A stretch of 64,000 bases of DNA from Variovorax gossypii (lineage in GTDB: Bacteria > Pseudomonadota > Gammaproteobacteria > Burkholderiales > Burkholderiaceae_C): contig NZ_RXOE01000002.1 in NCBI RefSeq assembly GCF_003965815.1, positions 1,364,001 to 1,428,000 on the forward strand, written 5' to 3'. The position numbers were made by a program, and so were the translations under genes. Below the pieces are notes generated by a model. It did not search any database. It was given only the letters and a program-made list of their open reading frames with translations, and had not been told where the DNA came from. How positions within the stretch are numbered: position 1 is the first letter of the stretch; every line of letters starts with the position of its first letter. Shown here piece after piece: positions 38,504 to 48,385 of the stretch.

Positions 38504-39634
38504 CTAGGCATGCGATCGCTCGAATTCTCGCATGTAGGCCACGAGAGCCTGCACCCCTGCTAGCGGCATGGCGTTGTAAATGCTCGCGCGCATGCCTCCG
38601 ACCGACTTGTGGCCCTTGAGCTGCAGCAGCCCGGCTTCGCGTGCGCCGGCCAGGAAGGCCTCGTTGCGGCCCTCGTCGGCCAGGAAGAACGGCACGTTCA
38701 TCCGCGAGCGGCAGCCCGGGTCGATGCGGTTGGCGTAGAAATCGGAGCCGTCGATGAAGTCGTACAGCAGCTTCGCCTTGGCGATGTTGCGCTGCTCCAT
38801 GGCGGCGACGCCGGTATGCGAGTCCTCGGTCTGCTCCAGCAGCCACTTGAACGTGAGCCCCGCCATGTAGATGCCCCAGGTCGGCGGGGTGTTGTACATG
38901 GAGTGGTTGTCGGCCACGGTCTTGTAGTTGAACGCGCTCGGGCAGATCTCGAGCGCATGCCCGAGCAGGTCGTCGCGCACGACCACGATGGTCAGGCCGG
39001 CGGGGCCGAGGTTCTTCTGGGCGCCGCCGAACGCGAGGCTCACGCGGCTCCAGTCGACGCTGCGCGAGGCGACGTGCGACGAGAAGTCGATGACCAGCGG
39101 CGCACTGCTGCCGAGCGCGGCCAGGTCGGGCAACTGCTGGAACTCGATGCCGTTGATGGTCTCGTTCGAGCACACGTGCACGTACGAGGCATCCTTCGAG
39201 AGCTGCCAGGTCGCGGGATCGGGCAGTTTCGTGTGCTGGTCGTCGGCATTGCTGGCGGCCACGCGCGCGGCGCAGTAGCGCTGCGCTTCCTTGTGCGACT
39301 TGCTGCTCCAGCTGCCTGTGATGACGAAGTCGGCGGTCTTGCCGCGCGACAGGTTCAGCGGAACGATGGCGTTCTCGCCGAGCCCGCCGCCCTGCATGAA
39401 CAGGATGTGGAAGTTCGAGGGAATCGCCAGCAGCATGCGGAGGTCGGCTTCGGCCTGCGTGCAGATCGAACCGAACTCCTTGCCGCGATGGCTCATCTCC
39501 ATCACGCTCATGCCGCTGCCTTGCCAGTCGAGCATTTCGGCGGCGGCGCGTTGCAGCACCGCCTCCGGCATGGCGGCCGGACCGGCCGAGAAGTTGTAGG
39601 GACGCTTGCCGGTCGGGGTCTGCTGCTGGGTCAC
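38504..39634 (-). CDS. serC: Phosphoserine aminotransferase
   Basis: A 376-residue PLP enzyme of serine (and pyridoxine) synthesis. [20 protein letters not shown] is the family N-terminus, HILFMQGGG the phosphate-binding loop, and [21 protein letters not shown] contains the PLP lysine. The start chosen is GTG ([12 protein letters not shown]) with AAGGG upstream; the ORF extension further upstream lies in another gene's stop region and is not real. Confidence 0.93.
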   Translation of the reverse strand: MTQQQTPTGKRPYNFSAGPAAMPEAVLQRAAAEMLDWQGSGMSVMEMSHRGKEFGSICTQAEADLRMLLAIPSNFHILFMQGGGLGENAIVPLNLSRGKTADFVITGSWSSKSHKEAQRYCAARVAASNADDQHTKLPDPATWQLSKDASYVHVCSNETINGIEFQQLPDLAALGSSAPLVIDFSSHVASRSVDWSRVSLAFGGAQKNLGPAGLTIVVVRDDLLGHALEICPSAFNYKTVADNHSMYNTPPTWGIYMAGLTFKWLLEQTEDSHTGVAAMEQRNIAKAKLLYDFIDGSDFYANRIDPGCRSRMNVPFFLADEGRNEAFLAGAREAGLLQLKGHKSVGGMRASIYNAMPLAGVQALVAYMREFERSHA

Positions 39635-39641
39635 GTTGCCC

Positions 39642-40220
39642 TTACTTCTTGGCTGGAGCCTTGGCAGGTGCCTTGGCGGGAGCGGCACCGTCGGTCGGAG
39701 CGCCGAGGGCCTTGGCGACGGCGGTGTCGAGTGCCTGCATCTTGGGCTCGACCGTTGCACGCGTTTCGGACACGAGCTTTTCCGTCAGGGCGGTCTGCAT
39801 CTTGGGGTTCAGTTCCTGGTACTTCTTGCTCAGGGGCGAGTTGATCCAGGCCAGCAGCTGCTTGAGCTCGTCTTCGTTGAAGTTCTGCTCCATCAGCGGG
39901 GTGAGGGCGCCGGGCGCCAGCTGCACTGCCTTGTCGCGCACGATGGGGTAGGTCTCGTCGAAGTACTTCTTCAGCTCAGCGTCGGCTGCCTTGGCGGCGG
40001 CTTCGCGCTTGGCTTCGGGCACTTGGGTCTGCAGGTATTGCGAACCCGCCTGTGCGATTGGGGCGCTCGACTGCTCGACCAGGCCGCGTGCCAGCGATTC
40101 GATGCCGGGACGCTGGATGTCGATGAACTGCTTGATGAGCGTGGCCTTGTCCTGGGCCATCGCCGCCATCGAGCTGCTTGCCAGGGCGACCGTCAGAAGT
40201 GCGAGTTTGATTGTTTTCAC
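39642..40220 (-). CDS. Exported DUF2059-family protein
   Basis: A 192-residue periplasmic protein with signal peptide [23 protein letters not shown], a helical DUF2059 domain ([29 protein letters not shown] is the signature) and an [11 protein letters not shown] tail. Function unknown. Its place between gyrA and serC, overlapping the gyrA stop by four bases, is the regular Comamonadaceae order. Confidence 0.82.
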   Translation of the reverse strand: MKTIKLALLTVALASSSMAAMAQDKATLIKQFIDIQRPGIESLARGLVEQSSAPIAQAGSQYLQTQVPEAKREAAAKAADAELKKYFDETYPIVRDKAVQLAPGALTPLMEQNFNEDELKQLLAWINSPLSKKYQELNPKMQTALTEKLVSETRATVEPKMQALDTAVAKALGAPTDGAAPAKAPAKAPAKK

Positions 40221-42862
40221 TGAGGATTCTCCGTTGAAGATGAGGAAGTATCGTCCGCGTCCGGCTCGGTTTCGCCGTTCGCGTCGTTTTCGACGATACG
40301 TTGTAGCCCGCTGAGTTTGGCGCCTTCGTCGAGCCCGATCAGCGTAACGCCTTGCGTCGCGCGACCTAGTTCACGAATTTCGGCAACCCGGGTGCGCACC
40401 AGCACACCCTTGTCGGTGATGAGCATGATCTCATCATCGGCGTGCACGAGAGTCGCAGCAACGACCTTGCCGTTGCGCTCACTCTGTTGAATCGCGATCA
40501 TGCCCTTGGTTCCCCGTCCGTGACGGGTGTATTCGGTAATGCTTGTTCGCTTTCCGTAACCATTTTCCGTGGCGGTGAGCACGCTCTGCTGCTCGTCCTC
40601 GGCCACCAGCATGGCGATCACACCCTGTCCGGCTTCGAGAGACATGCCGCGCACGCCGCGCGCATTGCGGCCCAGCGGGCGGACGTCTTCCTCGTCGAAG
40701 CGCACGGCCTTGCCGCCGTCGCTGAAGAGCATCACGTCGTGCTTGCCGTCGGTGAGCGCCGCGCCGATCAGGTAGTCGCCCTCGTCGAGGTTCACGGCGA
40801 TGATGCCGCCCTTGCGCGGGTTGCTGAACTCGTCGAGCGCGGTCTTCTTGACCGTGCCCATCGAGGTCGCCATGAACACGTACTGGTCCGCCGGGAAGTT
40901 GCGCTTTTCACCCGTCAGCGCGAGCGCGACGTTGATCTTCTCGCCTTCCTGCAGCGGGAACATGTTGACGATGGGGCGCCCGCGCGAGCCGCGCGAACCC
41001 GCCGGCACTTCCCACACCTTGAGCCAGTAGAGCCGGCCGCGGTTGGAGAAGCACAGGATGTAGTCGTGCGTGTTGGCGATGAAGAGCTGGTCGATCCAGT
41101 CGTCGTCCTTGGTAGTGGTGGCCTGCTTGCCGCGGCCGCCGCGCTTCTGCGCGCGATATTCGCCCAGCGGCTGGCTCTTGATGTAGCCGCTGTGCGAGAG
41201 CGTGACCACCATGTCGGTCGGCGTGATCAGGTCTTCGGTCGATAGGTCGTAGGCGCTGTGCTCCACCTGGCTGCGGCGCGCGCCGATCTTCGACTGGCCG
41301 AACTCCTGCTTGAGGGTGCCGAGCTCTTCGCCGATGATGGTCGAGACGCGCTCGGGCCGGGCCAGGATGTCGAGCAGGTCGTCGATCTCGGCCATGACTT
41401 CCTTGTACTCGGCCACGATCTTGTCCTGCTCGAGGCCGGTCAGGCGTTGCAGGCGCATCTGCAGGATTTCCTGGGCCTGCGTTTCCGACAGGCGGTAGAG
41501 GCCGTCGTTGCCCATGCCGAATTCGCGCTCGAGGCCCTCGGGGCGATAGTCGTCGGCGTTGATCACACCGCCGTCAGCGCGCGTGCGGGTGAGCATCTCG
41601 CGCACCAGCTTGCTGTCCCAGCTGCGCGTCATGAGCTCGGCCTTGGCCACCGGAGGCGTCGGCGATTCGCGGATGATGCGGATGAACTCGTCGATGTTCG
41701 CCAGCGCCACCGCCAGGCCTTCGAGCACGTGGCCGCGCTCGCGGGCTTTGCGCAGGTTGAAGACCGTGCGGCGGGTGACCACCTCGCGGCGGTGCTGCAG
41801 GAAGACCTCGATCAGGTCCTTCAGGTTGCACAGCTTCGGCTGGCCGTCGACCAGCGCCACCATGTTGATGCCGAAGGTGTCCTGCAGCTGGGTCTGCTTG
41901 TAGAGGTTGTTGAGCACCACCTCGGGCACTTCGCCGCGCTTGAGCTCGATGACCAGGCGCATGCCCGACTTGTCGGACTCGTCCTGGATGTGGCTGATGC
42001 CTTCGATCTTCTTCTCGTGCACCAGCTCGGCCATGCGCTCCTGCAGCGTCTTCTTGTTGACCTGGTAGGGGAGCTCGTCGACGATGATCGCCTGGCGCTG
42101 GCCGCGGTCGATGTCCTCGAAGTGGCACTTGGCGCGCATCACGACCTTGCCGCGGCCGGTGCGGTAGCCGTCCTTCACGCCGTTGATGCCGTAGATGATG
42201 CCGGCCGTGGGGAAGTCGGGCGCGGGCACGATCTCCATCAGCTCGTCGATGCTGGCTTCGGGGTTGCGCAGCAGGTGCAGGCAGGCGTCGACAACCTCGT
42301 TCAGGTTGTGCGGCGGGATATTCGTGGCCATGCCGACCGCAATACCGCCGGAGCCATTGACCAGCAAATTCGGCAGCTGGCTCGGCAGCACCTTGGGCTC
42401 TTTTTCGGAGCCGTCGTAATTGTCCTGAAAGTCGACTGTTTCCTTGTCGATATCGGCCAGCATTTCGTGCGCAATTTTGGCCAGCCGGATTTCCGTATAC
42501 CGCATTGCGGCCGCGTTGTCTCCATCGACCGACCCGAAGTTGCCCTGGCCGTCGACCAGCATGTGACGCATCGAGAAGTCCTGGGCCAGACGGACGATGG
42601 TGTCGTAGACCGACTGGTCGCCGTGCGGGTGGTACTTACCGATGACGTCGCCGACGATACGGGCCGACTTCTTGTATGGCCGGTTCCAGTCGTTGTTGAG
42701 CTCGTGCATCGCGTAGAGCACGCGGCGGTGCACCGGCTTGAGGCCGTCGCGGGCATCGGGGAGCGCTCGGCCCACGATCACGCTCATGGCGTAATCGAGA
42801 TAGCTGCTGCGCATTTCCTCTTCGAGACTGATGGGCAGGGTTTCTTTTGCGAAGGAGGTCAT
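40217..42862 (-). CDS. gyrA: DNA gyrase subunit A
   Basis: An 881-residue type II topoisomerase subunit. The catalytic tyrosine is Y122 in [11 protein letters not shown], same number as in E. coli. The C-terminal part has the DNA-wrapping beta-pinwheel with the GyrA box ([13 protein letters not shown]). The quinolone region reads [10 protein letters not shown], so the position equal to Ser83 is Gln and Asp87 is kept. The ATG giving [10 protein letters not shown] with GGAGG upstream is the start; the upstream in-frame extension is rejected. It is divergent from ompA. Confidence 0.96.
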   Translation of the reverse strand: MTSFAKETLPISLEEEMRSSYLDYAMSVIVGRALPDARDGLKPVHRRVLYAMHELNNDWNRPYKKSARIVGDVIGKYHPHGDQSVYDTIVRLAQDFSMRHMLVDGQGNFGSVDGDNAAAMRYTEIRLAKIAHEMLADIDKETVDFQDNYDGSEKEPKVLPSQLPNLLVNGSGGIAVGMATNIPPHNLNEVVDACLHLLRNPEASIDELMEIVPAPDFPTAGIIYGINGVKDGYRTGRGKVVMRAKCHFEDIDRGQRQAIIVDELPYQVNKKTLQERMAELVHEKKIEGISHIQDESDKSGMRLVIELKRGEVPEVVLNNLYKQTQLQDTFGINMVALVDGQPKLCNLKDLIEVFLQHRREVVTRRTVFNLRKARERGHVLEGLAVALANIDEFIRIIRESPTPPVAKAELMTRSWDSKLVREMLTRTRADGGVINADDYRPEGLEREFGMGNDGLYRLSETQAQEILQMRLQRLTGLEQDKIVAEYKEVMAEIDDLLDILARPERVSTIIGEELGTLKQEFGQSKIGARRSQVEHSAYDLSTEDLITPTDMVVTLSHSGYIKSQPLGEYRAQKRGGRGKQATTTKDDDWIDQLFIANTHDYILCFSNRGRLYWLKVWEVPAGSRGSRGRPIVNMFPLQEGEKINVALALTGEKRNFPADQYVFMATSMGTVKKTALDEFSNPRKGGIIAVNLDEGDYLIGAALTDGKHDVMLFSDGGKAVRFDEEDVRPLGRNARGVRGMSLEAGQGVIAMLVAEDEQQSVLTATENGYGKRTSITEYTRHGRGTKGMIAIQQSERNGKVVAATLVHADDEIMLITDKGVLVRTRVAEIRELGRATQGVTLIGLDEGAKLSGLQRIVENDANGETEPDADDTSSSSTENPQ

Positions 42863-43048
42863 GAGCAAGGGGCTGGCGGCAGGAAGGCGAAATTTTACGC
42901 TGTGAGGGGTGTCGCACCGCCGCAACACAAGGCGCCTATTCCGCCTCCGTCCTACGCTTCCGGGCTGTCCAGCGGCCTGTTTGCCAAAGACCCTATGGCA
43001 CAATCGCCTCAACGTTTTGGGTGGTGGTCACTTAAAGCGTCCTTGATT

Positions 43049-43070
43049 CGCAGCGCGGCTGCGGCTTTTT
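43049..43070 (+). promoter_or_regulatory. Hairpin with T-run in the ompA leader
   Basis: CGCAGC and GCTGCG (43049-43054 / 43058-43063) pair around a GCG loop, followed by GCTTTTT, 17 bp before the ompA ATG and just before the AGAGGAG ribosome site. It looks like a weak intrinsic terminator or mRNA-stability stem in the leader. Confidence 0.4.
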
Positions 43071-43086
43071 CCCCAAGAGGAGAACC

Positions 43087-43737
43087 ATGAAGAAACTGAA
43101 TAAAGTGGCGATGATGTTTGCAGTCGCTGCGCTCGCCACTGCCGCCGGCGCGCAGACCCGTGTCACCGCTGCGGACGGCGGTCCTACGATCGACAACTGG
43201 CAAAACGGCACCGGCGAACTGGTTTGGAAGAACGGCACGAACGAACTGTGCTGGCGCGATGCCAACTGGACGCCCGCAACGGCTGCTGCTGGTTGCGACG
43301 GCGCTCTGGTTCCTCCCGCTCCGGCTGCCGTGGCTCCGACCCCCGGTACCCCGACTCCCCCGCCCGCTGCTCAAGTCGCTGCTTCGAAGGTGACCTTCGC
43401 TGCTGACGCCTTCTTCGACTTCGACAAGTCGGTTCTGAAGCCCGAAGGCCGCGCCAAGCTGACCGATCTGGTCGAGAAGATCCGTGGCGTCAACCTGGAA
43501 GTCATCATTGCCGTGGGCCACACCGACTCGATCGGTACGGACGCCTACAACCAGCGTCTGTCGGTGCGTCGCGCCGAAGCCGTCAAGGCCTTCCTGGTCT
43601 CGAAGGGCATCGAACGCAACCGCGTCTACACCGAAGGCAAGGGCAAGAAGCAGCCTGTGGCTGACAACCGCACCAAGGAAGGCCGCGCCAAGAACCGTCG
43701 CGTGGAAATCGAAGTGGTCGGCACCCGCGCCAACTAA
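43087..43737 (+). CDS. ompA: OmpA-family outer-membrane/peptidoglycan-binding protein
   Basis: A 216-residue protein with a signal peptide ([23 protein letters not shown]), a short N-terminal domain with [28 protein letters not shown] (two cysteines), a Pro/Ala linker and a C-terminal OmpA domain ([48 protein letters not shown]) with the peptidoglycan-binding Asp/Arg residues. It lacks the eight-strand beta-barrel of E. coli OmpA, like many Burkholderiales homologues. A strong AGAGGAGAA ribosome site precedes it; codon use looks like a highly expressed gene. Confidence 0.93.
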   Translation: MKKLNKVAMMFAVAALATAAGAQTRVTAADGGPTIDNWQNGTGELVWKNGTNELCWRDANWTPATAAAGCDGALVPPAPAAVAPTPGTPTPPPAAQVAASKVTFAADAFFDFDKSVLKPEGRAKLTDLVEKIRGVNLEVIIAVGHTDSIGTDAYNQRLSVRRAEAVKAFLVSKGIERNRVYTEGKGKKQPVADNRTKEGRAKNRRVEIEVVGTRAN

Positions 43738-43760
43738 TCGATCGATTCCATCGACAATGA

Positions 43761-43785
43761 AACCCCGCTTCGGCGGGGTTTTTTT
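43761..43785 (+). terminator. Rho-independent terminator of ompA
   Basis: AACCCCGC and GCGGGGTT pair around a stable TTCG loop, followed by a T run. It ends about 50 bp past the ompA stop. Confidence 0.9.
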
Positions 43786-43864
43786 ATGGCTGCCGAATTC
43801 GCGATTGATCTTCGGTAAAGACTACTCGGTGTTTATCGGACATCGCTCGTTTCATAATCGCTTC

Positions 43865-44584
43865 ATGACAGAAAACCTGAATGCGGATCCGGCCGAACTG
43901 GCCAAGTTTTCAGAGCTCGCGCATCGCTGGTGGGATTTGGAAAGCGAATTTCGCCCGCTGCATGAAATCAATCCATTGCGGCTGGAATGGATTGACGGTA
44001 TTGCGCCAATTTCGCAACGTCGTGTGTTGGATATCGGCTGCGGCGGCGGCATCCTGGCTGATTCGATGGCCCGCAAGGGGGCCGAAGTCCTGGGGATCGA
44101 CCTCGCGGGCAAGGCGCTCAAGGTTGCGCAACTGCATGCGCTCGAGGCTGGCACAAAGGGCGTGAAGTACCGCGAGATAAGCGCTGAAGCGCTGGCCGCG
44201 GAGCAGCCCGGGAGCTTCGACGTCGTCACCTGCATGGAGATGCTCGAGCATGTGCCGCAGCCGGCCTCAGTGATCCAGGCCTGCGCCTCGCTTGTGAAGC
44301 CGGGCGGATGGGTGTTCTTCTCGACGATCAACCGGAACCTGAAAGCCTTCATGCTGGCGATCGTGGGCGCGGAGTACGTGCTCGGCATGCTGCCGCGCGG
44401 CACCCATGAATATGCGAAGCTGATCCGGCCCAGCGAACTGGCCGGCTACTGCCGTGCGGCTGGCCTCGATCTGAGGCATACCCGTGGGCTGGAGCACAAC
44501 CCATTGACCCGTCGCTACTGGCTGAGCAACGACACCAGCGTCAACTACATGTTCGCGACGCAAAAACCGGGATCGCAAGGATGA
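43865..44584 (+). CDS. ubiG: Ubiquinone biosynthesis O-methyltransferase
   Basis: A 239-residue SAM-dependent enzyme. [29 protein letters not shown] is the UbiG family N-terminus, [27 protein letters not shown] binds SAM, and [10 protein letters not shown] and TINRNLKAF are further motifs. It performs both O-methylations of ubiquinone synthesis. It overlaps gph by four bases. Confidence 0.94.
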   Translation: MTENLNADPAELAKFSELAHRWWDLESEFRPLHEINPLRLEWIDGIAPISQRRVLDIGCGGGILADSMARKGAEVLGIDLAGKALKVAQLHALEAGTKGVKYREISAEALAAEQPGSFDVVTCMEMLEHVPQPASVIQACASLVKPGGWVFFSTINRNLKAFMLAIVGAEYVLGMLPRGTHEYAKLIRPSELAGYCRAAGLDLRHTRGLEHNPLTRRYWLSNDTSVNYMFATQKPGSQG

Positions 44585-45249
44585 TGGGCGTCGAGACAAA
44601 GGCCGTGCTGTTCGACCTCGACGGCACGTTGATCGACAGCGCCCCCGACCTGGGCGCTGCGGCAGACAAGATGCGTACAGACCGCGGCCTCGACTCGCTC
44701 CCGCTGGAGCGCTACCGCCCCATGGCCGGAGCGGGCGCACGCGGCATGCTCGGCGTTGCGTTCGGCATCACGCCGGAGTCGCCCGAGTTTCCCGAACTGC
44801 GCGAGGAATTCTTCGTGACCTACGAGCGCCGCATGCTGCTCAACACCCAGGTGTTCGACGGTATCCAGGCTCTGATCGAGGCGCTGCGCGAGCGTGGGCT
44901 CCTGTGGGGTGTCGTCACCAACAAGTCGATGCGCTTCACCGATCCGCTCACGCGGGCCATCCCGCTGTTCGGGAGTGCAGGTGCGGTGGTGAGCGGCGAC
45001 ACCACGCCGTTTGCCAAGCCGCATCCCGAACCTCTGCATGAGGCTGCGCGTCGGCTCGGCGTGCCGTCCGAGGCATGCATCTACGTGGGCGACGACGAGC
45101 GCGACATCATCGCGGGCCGCGCGGCAGGCATGCGCACCGTCGCGGCGACATACGGCTACATGGGAAATCAGGCCGATTCGACGCTCTGGGAAGCAGATGC
45201 TTCGATAACTTCACCCCTCGAGCTCTTGAAGTTGCTCGATAGCGCCTAA
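44581..45249 (+). CDS. gph: Phosphoglycolate phosphatase-type HAD hydrolase
   Basis: A 222-residue haloacid-dehalogenase protein: motif [18 protein letters not shown] (nucleophile Asp), motif II region VVTNKS, motif III Lys in FAKPHPEPL and motif [10 protein letters not shown]. It removes phosphate from 2-phosphoglycolate or a similar sugar phosphate (in this context the MupP-like role is possible). The next ATG one codon later is an equally good start. Confidence 0.9.
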   Translation: MMGVETKAVLFDLDGTLIDSAPDLGAAADKMRTDRGLDSLPLERYRPMAGAGARGMLGVAFGITPESPEFPELREEFFVTYERRMLLNTQVFDGIQALIEALRERGLLWGVVTNKSMRFTDPLTRAIPLFGSAGAVVSGDTTPFAKPHPEPLHEAARRLGVPSEACIYVGDDERDIIAGRAAGMRTVAATYGYMGNQADSTLWEADASITSPLELLKLLDSA

Positions 45250-45263
45250 AATACTCTTCCCTT

Positions 45264-45648
45264 GGGGCTGCACTGGTTTCGACGTGGGTTCGGAGTCGCA
45301 GCGGGGCATGTCGAGCTGAATGCGCTCGTAAAACAGATTCAAACAAACTAACTGCAAACGACGAACGTTTCGCACTCGCTGCTTAATTGCCAGTGAGCCT
45401 TGCAACAGTTGGCCGATGGGCTGGGCAAGGGGGTCTGGAGCAATCCTGACCTCCCGGCTGCAAGGATAACTACATGGGCTGGCTCCGATCCGGGTACCTT
45501 GGGTCGGGGCGAGAAAATAGGGTGCTGGCGTCCGGTTTAGCGTGTGACTGCGCGACTCCGGAAGCGAGACTCAAAACAGATCACTAAACATGTAGAACTG
45601 CGCGATGAAGGCTTGCGGACGGGGGTTCAAATCCCCCCAGCTCCACCA
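45264..45648 (+). ncRNA. ssrA: Transfer-messenger RNA (tmRNA)
   Basis: The 5' end GGGGCTGCACTGGTTTCGACG and the 3' end GGGTTCAAATCCCCCCAGC followed by TCCACCA form the alanine-tRNA-like part with encoded CCA. The tag frame at 45354-45386 reads ANDERFALAA and ends in TAA, a betaproteobacterial type of proteolysis tag. It rescues stalled ribosomes. A TTGAAG/TAAAAT-like promoter lies at about 45226-45252. Its 3' end is the site where the island is inserted. Confidence 0.95.
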
Positions 45649-45661
45649 ACATAACGTCCGA

Positions 45662-45695
45662 GGGCGTTCACTAAAGTCCGGTGAACGCCCTTTTT
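45662..45695 (+). terminator. Rho-independent terminator after ssrA
   Basis: GGGCGTTCAC (45662-45671) pairs with GTGAACGCCC (45681-45690), followed by TTTTT, 14 bp past the CCA end of tmRNA. Confidence 0.88.
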
Positions 45696-45851
45696 CATTG
45701 GGAAATCACCTGTTGGCGGTCCGATGAAATCCGACGACGTCCATTGGCAGCCAAGCCAAAAGCGGGGAACAAACCGGGGAACATAGGGCAGAATTTGAGA
45801 CTTTCGGGGTATTTGTTCCCCGGTTGCCCTGATCTTCGGACTGCCTCCCCC

Positions 45852-47069
45852 ATGTTGACCGACAAACACTGCAAGAACGCCGCCTGTCCGCCAGACAAGA
45901 AGCGTGCGCGATTCACCGACTCCTCTGGCTTGTATTTGGAGGTGAGTCCTGCCGGCTCGAAGCGGTGGTTCTGGAAGACCTATGCGAATGGGAAAGAGGG
46001 GCGGATGGCTCTGGGCAGCTATCCGACGATGAGCTTGGCGGAGGCGCGAAAGGCCCGAGACACCGCCAAGCTTCAGAAGGCGGACGGTATCGATCCGATC
46101 CAGGCGCGTAAGGTGCAGAAGCTCAAGGCGACCAACCCCGCCGGTGACACTTTCAGCGTGGTTGCCATGGAGTGGTACGGGAAGCAGAAGGATCAGTGGA
46201 GCGCTGGCCATGCGGAGCGTGCGCTGCGCCAATTCGAGCGTGACCTGTTCCCTTGGCTGGGCGAGCGTCGATTGGCTGAGATCGATCCTGTGGAGCTTCT
46301 GGCCACTCTCCGCAAAGTGGAGGAGCGCGGTGCGATCGAAACCGCAGATCGAGGCCTGATGCTGGCGCGTCAGGTATGGCGGTATGGGGTTGCTACCGGT
46401 AGGGCGAGTCGAGACATAACAGGCGACCTGAAGGGCGCGCTGCAGCCCTACAGAGGCCGACATTTCGCCGCGATAACGGATCCGACGGAGCTTGGCAAGT
46501 TGTTGCGCGCGATTCGTGCCTACAAGGGCGGTCCGATCGTCCGGGCGGCGCTGCAACTTGCTCCCATGCTCTTCCAGCGGCCGGGTGAGTTGCGAGCTGC
46601 TGCCTGGGCGGAGGTGGACCTTGATGCGGCGCTTTGGACCATTCCTGCTGCAAGGATGAAGCGGGAGAAGGCTGGCAAGGAGCATGGCAGTCCGCACCTG
46701 GTTCCGCTTCCGACGCAGGCGGTGAGATTGCTACGTGACCTGCATCCTTTGACGGGGCGTGGCGCTCTCGTTTTTCCTGGGGAGCGTAGTCATGAGCGAC
46801 CAATCTCCGAAAATTCTGTTCGTACAGCGCTTATCTCCATGGGCTACACTGCGGAGGTCCAGACTTGGCACGGCTTTCGGGCAACAGCTCGGACCATGTT
46901 GGCGGAGCGGCTGGACTGCGATCCGCTGGTCATTGAGGCTCAACTCGCCCATGCGGTGAAGGATGCTAACGGTCGGGCTTACAACCGCACGCAGTACATG
47001 CAACATCGCACCCGTATGATGCAGCAGTGGGCGGACTACCTGGACCGGCTTCACGGAGGAGTGTACTGA
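45852..47069 (+). CDS. int: P4-type tyrosine recombinase (island integrase)
   Basis: A 405-residue integrase. The N-terminal arm-binding DUF4102-type domain (SGLYLEVSPAGSKRWFWKTYANGKEGRMALGSYPTMSLAEARKAR) is followed by the core-binding domain and a catalytic domain with Arg in RPGELRAA, His-x-x-Arg in HGFRATARTM, and the Tyr nucleophile in NRTQYMQHR. The start is the ATG giving MLTDKHCKN; the longer in-frame ORF would begin next to tmRNA and is unlikely. It catalyses insertion and excision at the ssrA 3' end. Confidence 0.92.
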   Translation: MLTDKHCKNAACPPDKKRARFTDSSGLYLEVSPAGSKRWFWKTYANGKEGRMALGSYPTMSLAEARKARDTAKLQKADGIDPIQARKVQKLKATNPAGDTFSVVAMEWYGKQKDQWSAGHAERALRQFERDLFPWLGERRLAEIDPVELLATLRKVEERGAIETADRGLMLARQVWRYGVATGRASRDITGDLKGALQPYRGRHFAAITDPTELGKLLRAIRAYKGGPIVRAALQLAPMLFQRPGELRAAAWAEVDLDAALWTIPAARMKREKAGKEHGSPHLVPLPTQAVRLLRDLHPLTGRGALVFPGERSHERPISENSVRTALISMGYTAEVQTWHGFRATARTMLAERLDCDPLVIEAQLAHAVKDANGRAYNRTQYMQHRTRMMQQWADYLDRLHGGVY

Positions 47070-47098
47070 TTCGATTCCTGGCGGCGGGACCAGATACC

Positions 47099-47132
47099 AG
47101 GCCGGACACTTCCAAAGGTGTCCGGCCTTTTT
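47099..47132 (+). terminator. Rho-independent terminator of the integrase gene
   Basis: AGGCCGGACAC (47099-47109) pairs with GTGTCCGGCCT (47118-47128), followed by a T run. Confidence 0.88.
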
Positions 47133-47283
47133 GTTTTCTCCTCTGGGGAGGGCTATTCCGTTGTCTGATTGAGTCCGATGCAGTATGCCTCAATCCGGCG
47201 CATCTTGGGGGTATCTCGAGGGGTATCGAAATGCCAGATCGGGGGTACGTGAAAGCCAGCCCTGTACCCCAATGGTCGGCACG

Positions 47284-47740
47284 TCAGGTATAGCGCACTT
47301 TCAAGTCAAGGTGTCCCGCTGACTCTCCGCCGCGGCGCGTATCGGAGGACTGCCGCGCGCATCGGCGGAGGCTCTTGCGGGCGCTTTGCTTGCGGCACAG
47401 CGTCGTGATGATCCCGGCTTCTCCCAGTGTCTTCCACGGCAGGCCGAGGACCAGTGCGTTGAACTGCGCCTGCGTCAGAGCCTCGTTCATCAGCGAGGCT
47501 CGAACGAAGCCGCCTTGATGCAGGCGGCGCGCACAACCAGATGCCGATGCCGTCATGCACGAGCACCTTGAGCCGGTCCCTGCGGCGATTGGCGAAGACG
47601 TAGGCGTGGTGCGGATGGGAAGCGCCGAACACCGCCACGACCCGGCCCAATGCAGTGTTGGTTCCGGCTCGCATGTCCATCGGCTCCACCGACAGCCACA
47701 GTGCATCGACTCGGATCACCGCAGCACCGCGCGCACCCAA
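47284..47740 (-). pseudogene. IS66 tnpB remnant, frameshifted
   Basis: The first part reads IRVDALWLSVEPMDMRAGTNTAL to VLVHDGIGIWLCA in one frame, then RRLHQGGF to NALVLGLPWKTLGEAG in another, parallel to the intact copy at 52708-53040. The break is near 47528. The tail after GEAG runs into unrelated sequence. Not functional. Confidence 0.8.
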
Positions 47741-48085
47741 ATCGCGCAGTCCGCTGAGGCGCTGACCGGCCAGCTCACCGAGACACTGACGCCGCCGAGT
47801 TGAAGTTCGATGCGGATGTCGGTCTGTGATTGCGGTGCAGGCAACTTCAAGGGGACGAACTCAGGGGGGCGGCGGCAGCGGCCTGGCAGGTGCAGCGGCA
47901 GACTCAGGCTGCTCGGCGCAGTTGACCCACCGGCGAAGCATGTTGGCGTTGAGCCCGTTGGCCAGCGTGATCGCCGCGCTCGATACGCCAGGCTGCTGGC
48001 AGGCCCTGATGAGTTCGGCCTTGAACTCGGCGCTGTACTTGCGCCTGCGGCGCCGGCCGGCTGGCTCCAGAACAGAAGTGTCCAC
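47716..48085 (-). pseudogene. IS66 tnpA remnant, frameshifted
   Basis: The start MDTSVLEPAGRRRRRKYSAEF and the helix-turn-helix part AAITLANGLNANMLRRWV lie in one frame, and the end EFVPLKLPAPQSQTDIRIEL to AIWVRAVLR lies in another. The frameshift is near 47865. It parallels the intact tnpA at 53037-53447. Confidence 0.8.
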
Positions 48086-48154
48086 GTGTCCACGAAGAAG
48101 TTAAGGAGTAGAGCCTCCTATGGAGCGAAGACAGGATCAAGATGACTTTGCCGG

Positions 48155-48162
48155 ACGCGTAC
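48155..48162. repeat. Left 8-bp target-site duplication ACGCGTAC
   Basis: ACGCGTAC directly precedes the GTAAGCG end of the IS66 transposon and recurs exactly after its other end at 53525-53532. Eight bases is the usual IS66 duplication size. The same eight bases are the outermost bases of the older IS66 remnant. Confidence 0.85.
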
Positions 48163-48385
48163 GTAAGCGGATGGGTGTCCCATCTTGACGAGGAGCCGAT
48201 GCGCGCGCGGTCTCTGCCAGTTCACAGCGACGAGCGCACCGCGTGGCTGCCTGACTGACTTCTTGGCCCACCAGAACGCTCGCTGACCTAGCTCCGCTTT
48301 GACCCACCCACCTCCAACAAGCAGGCCGGAGGGAACAGCTTATTGCATAGAACGACTAAGACTGAGCCACGTCCCGCTATATGCG

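Larger units (their letters stand above)
47284..48162 (-). mobile_element. Decayed IS66-family remnant (tnpA and tnpB, no tnpC)
   Basis: The minus strand holds recognisable pieces of IS66 tnpA and tnpB, both frameshifted, and no tnpC. Its tnpA-side terminal repeat is still visible: on the minus strand it runs inward from 48162 (GTACGCGTCC..., with the CATCTTGA block at positions 19-26), matching 19 of 26 bases of the right end of the next element. The other end is lost near the integrase terminator. Confidence 0.75.

Noticed and set aside
42974..43010. Sigma-54 promoter before ompA (TGGCAC near 42994)
   Set aside because: TGGCACAATCGCC lacks the GC of the -12 element at the required distance.
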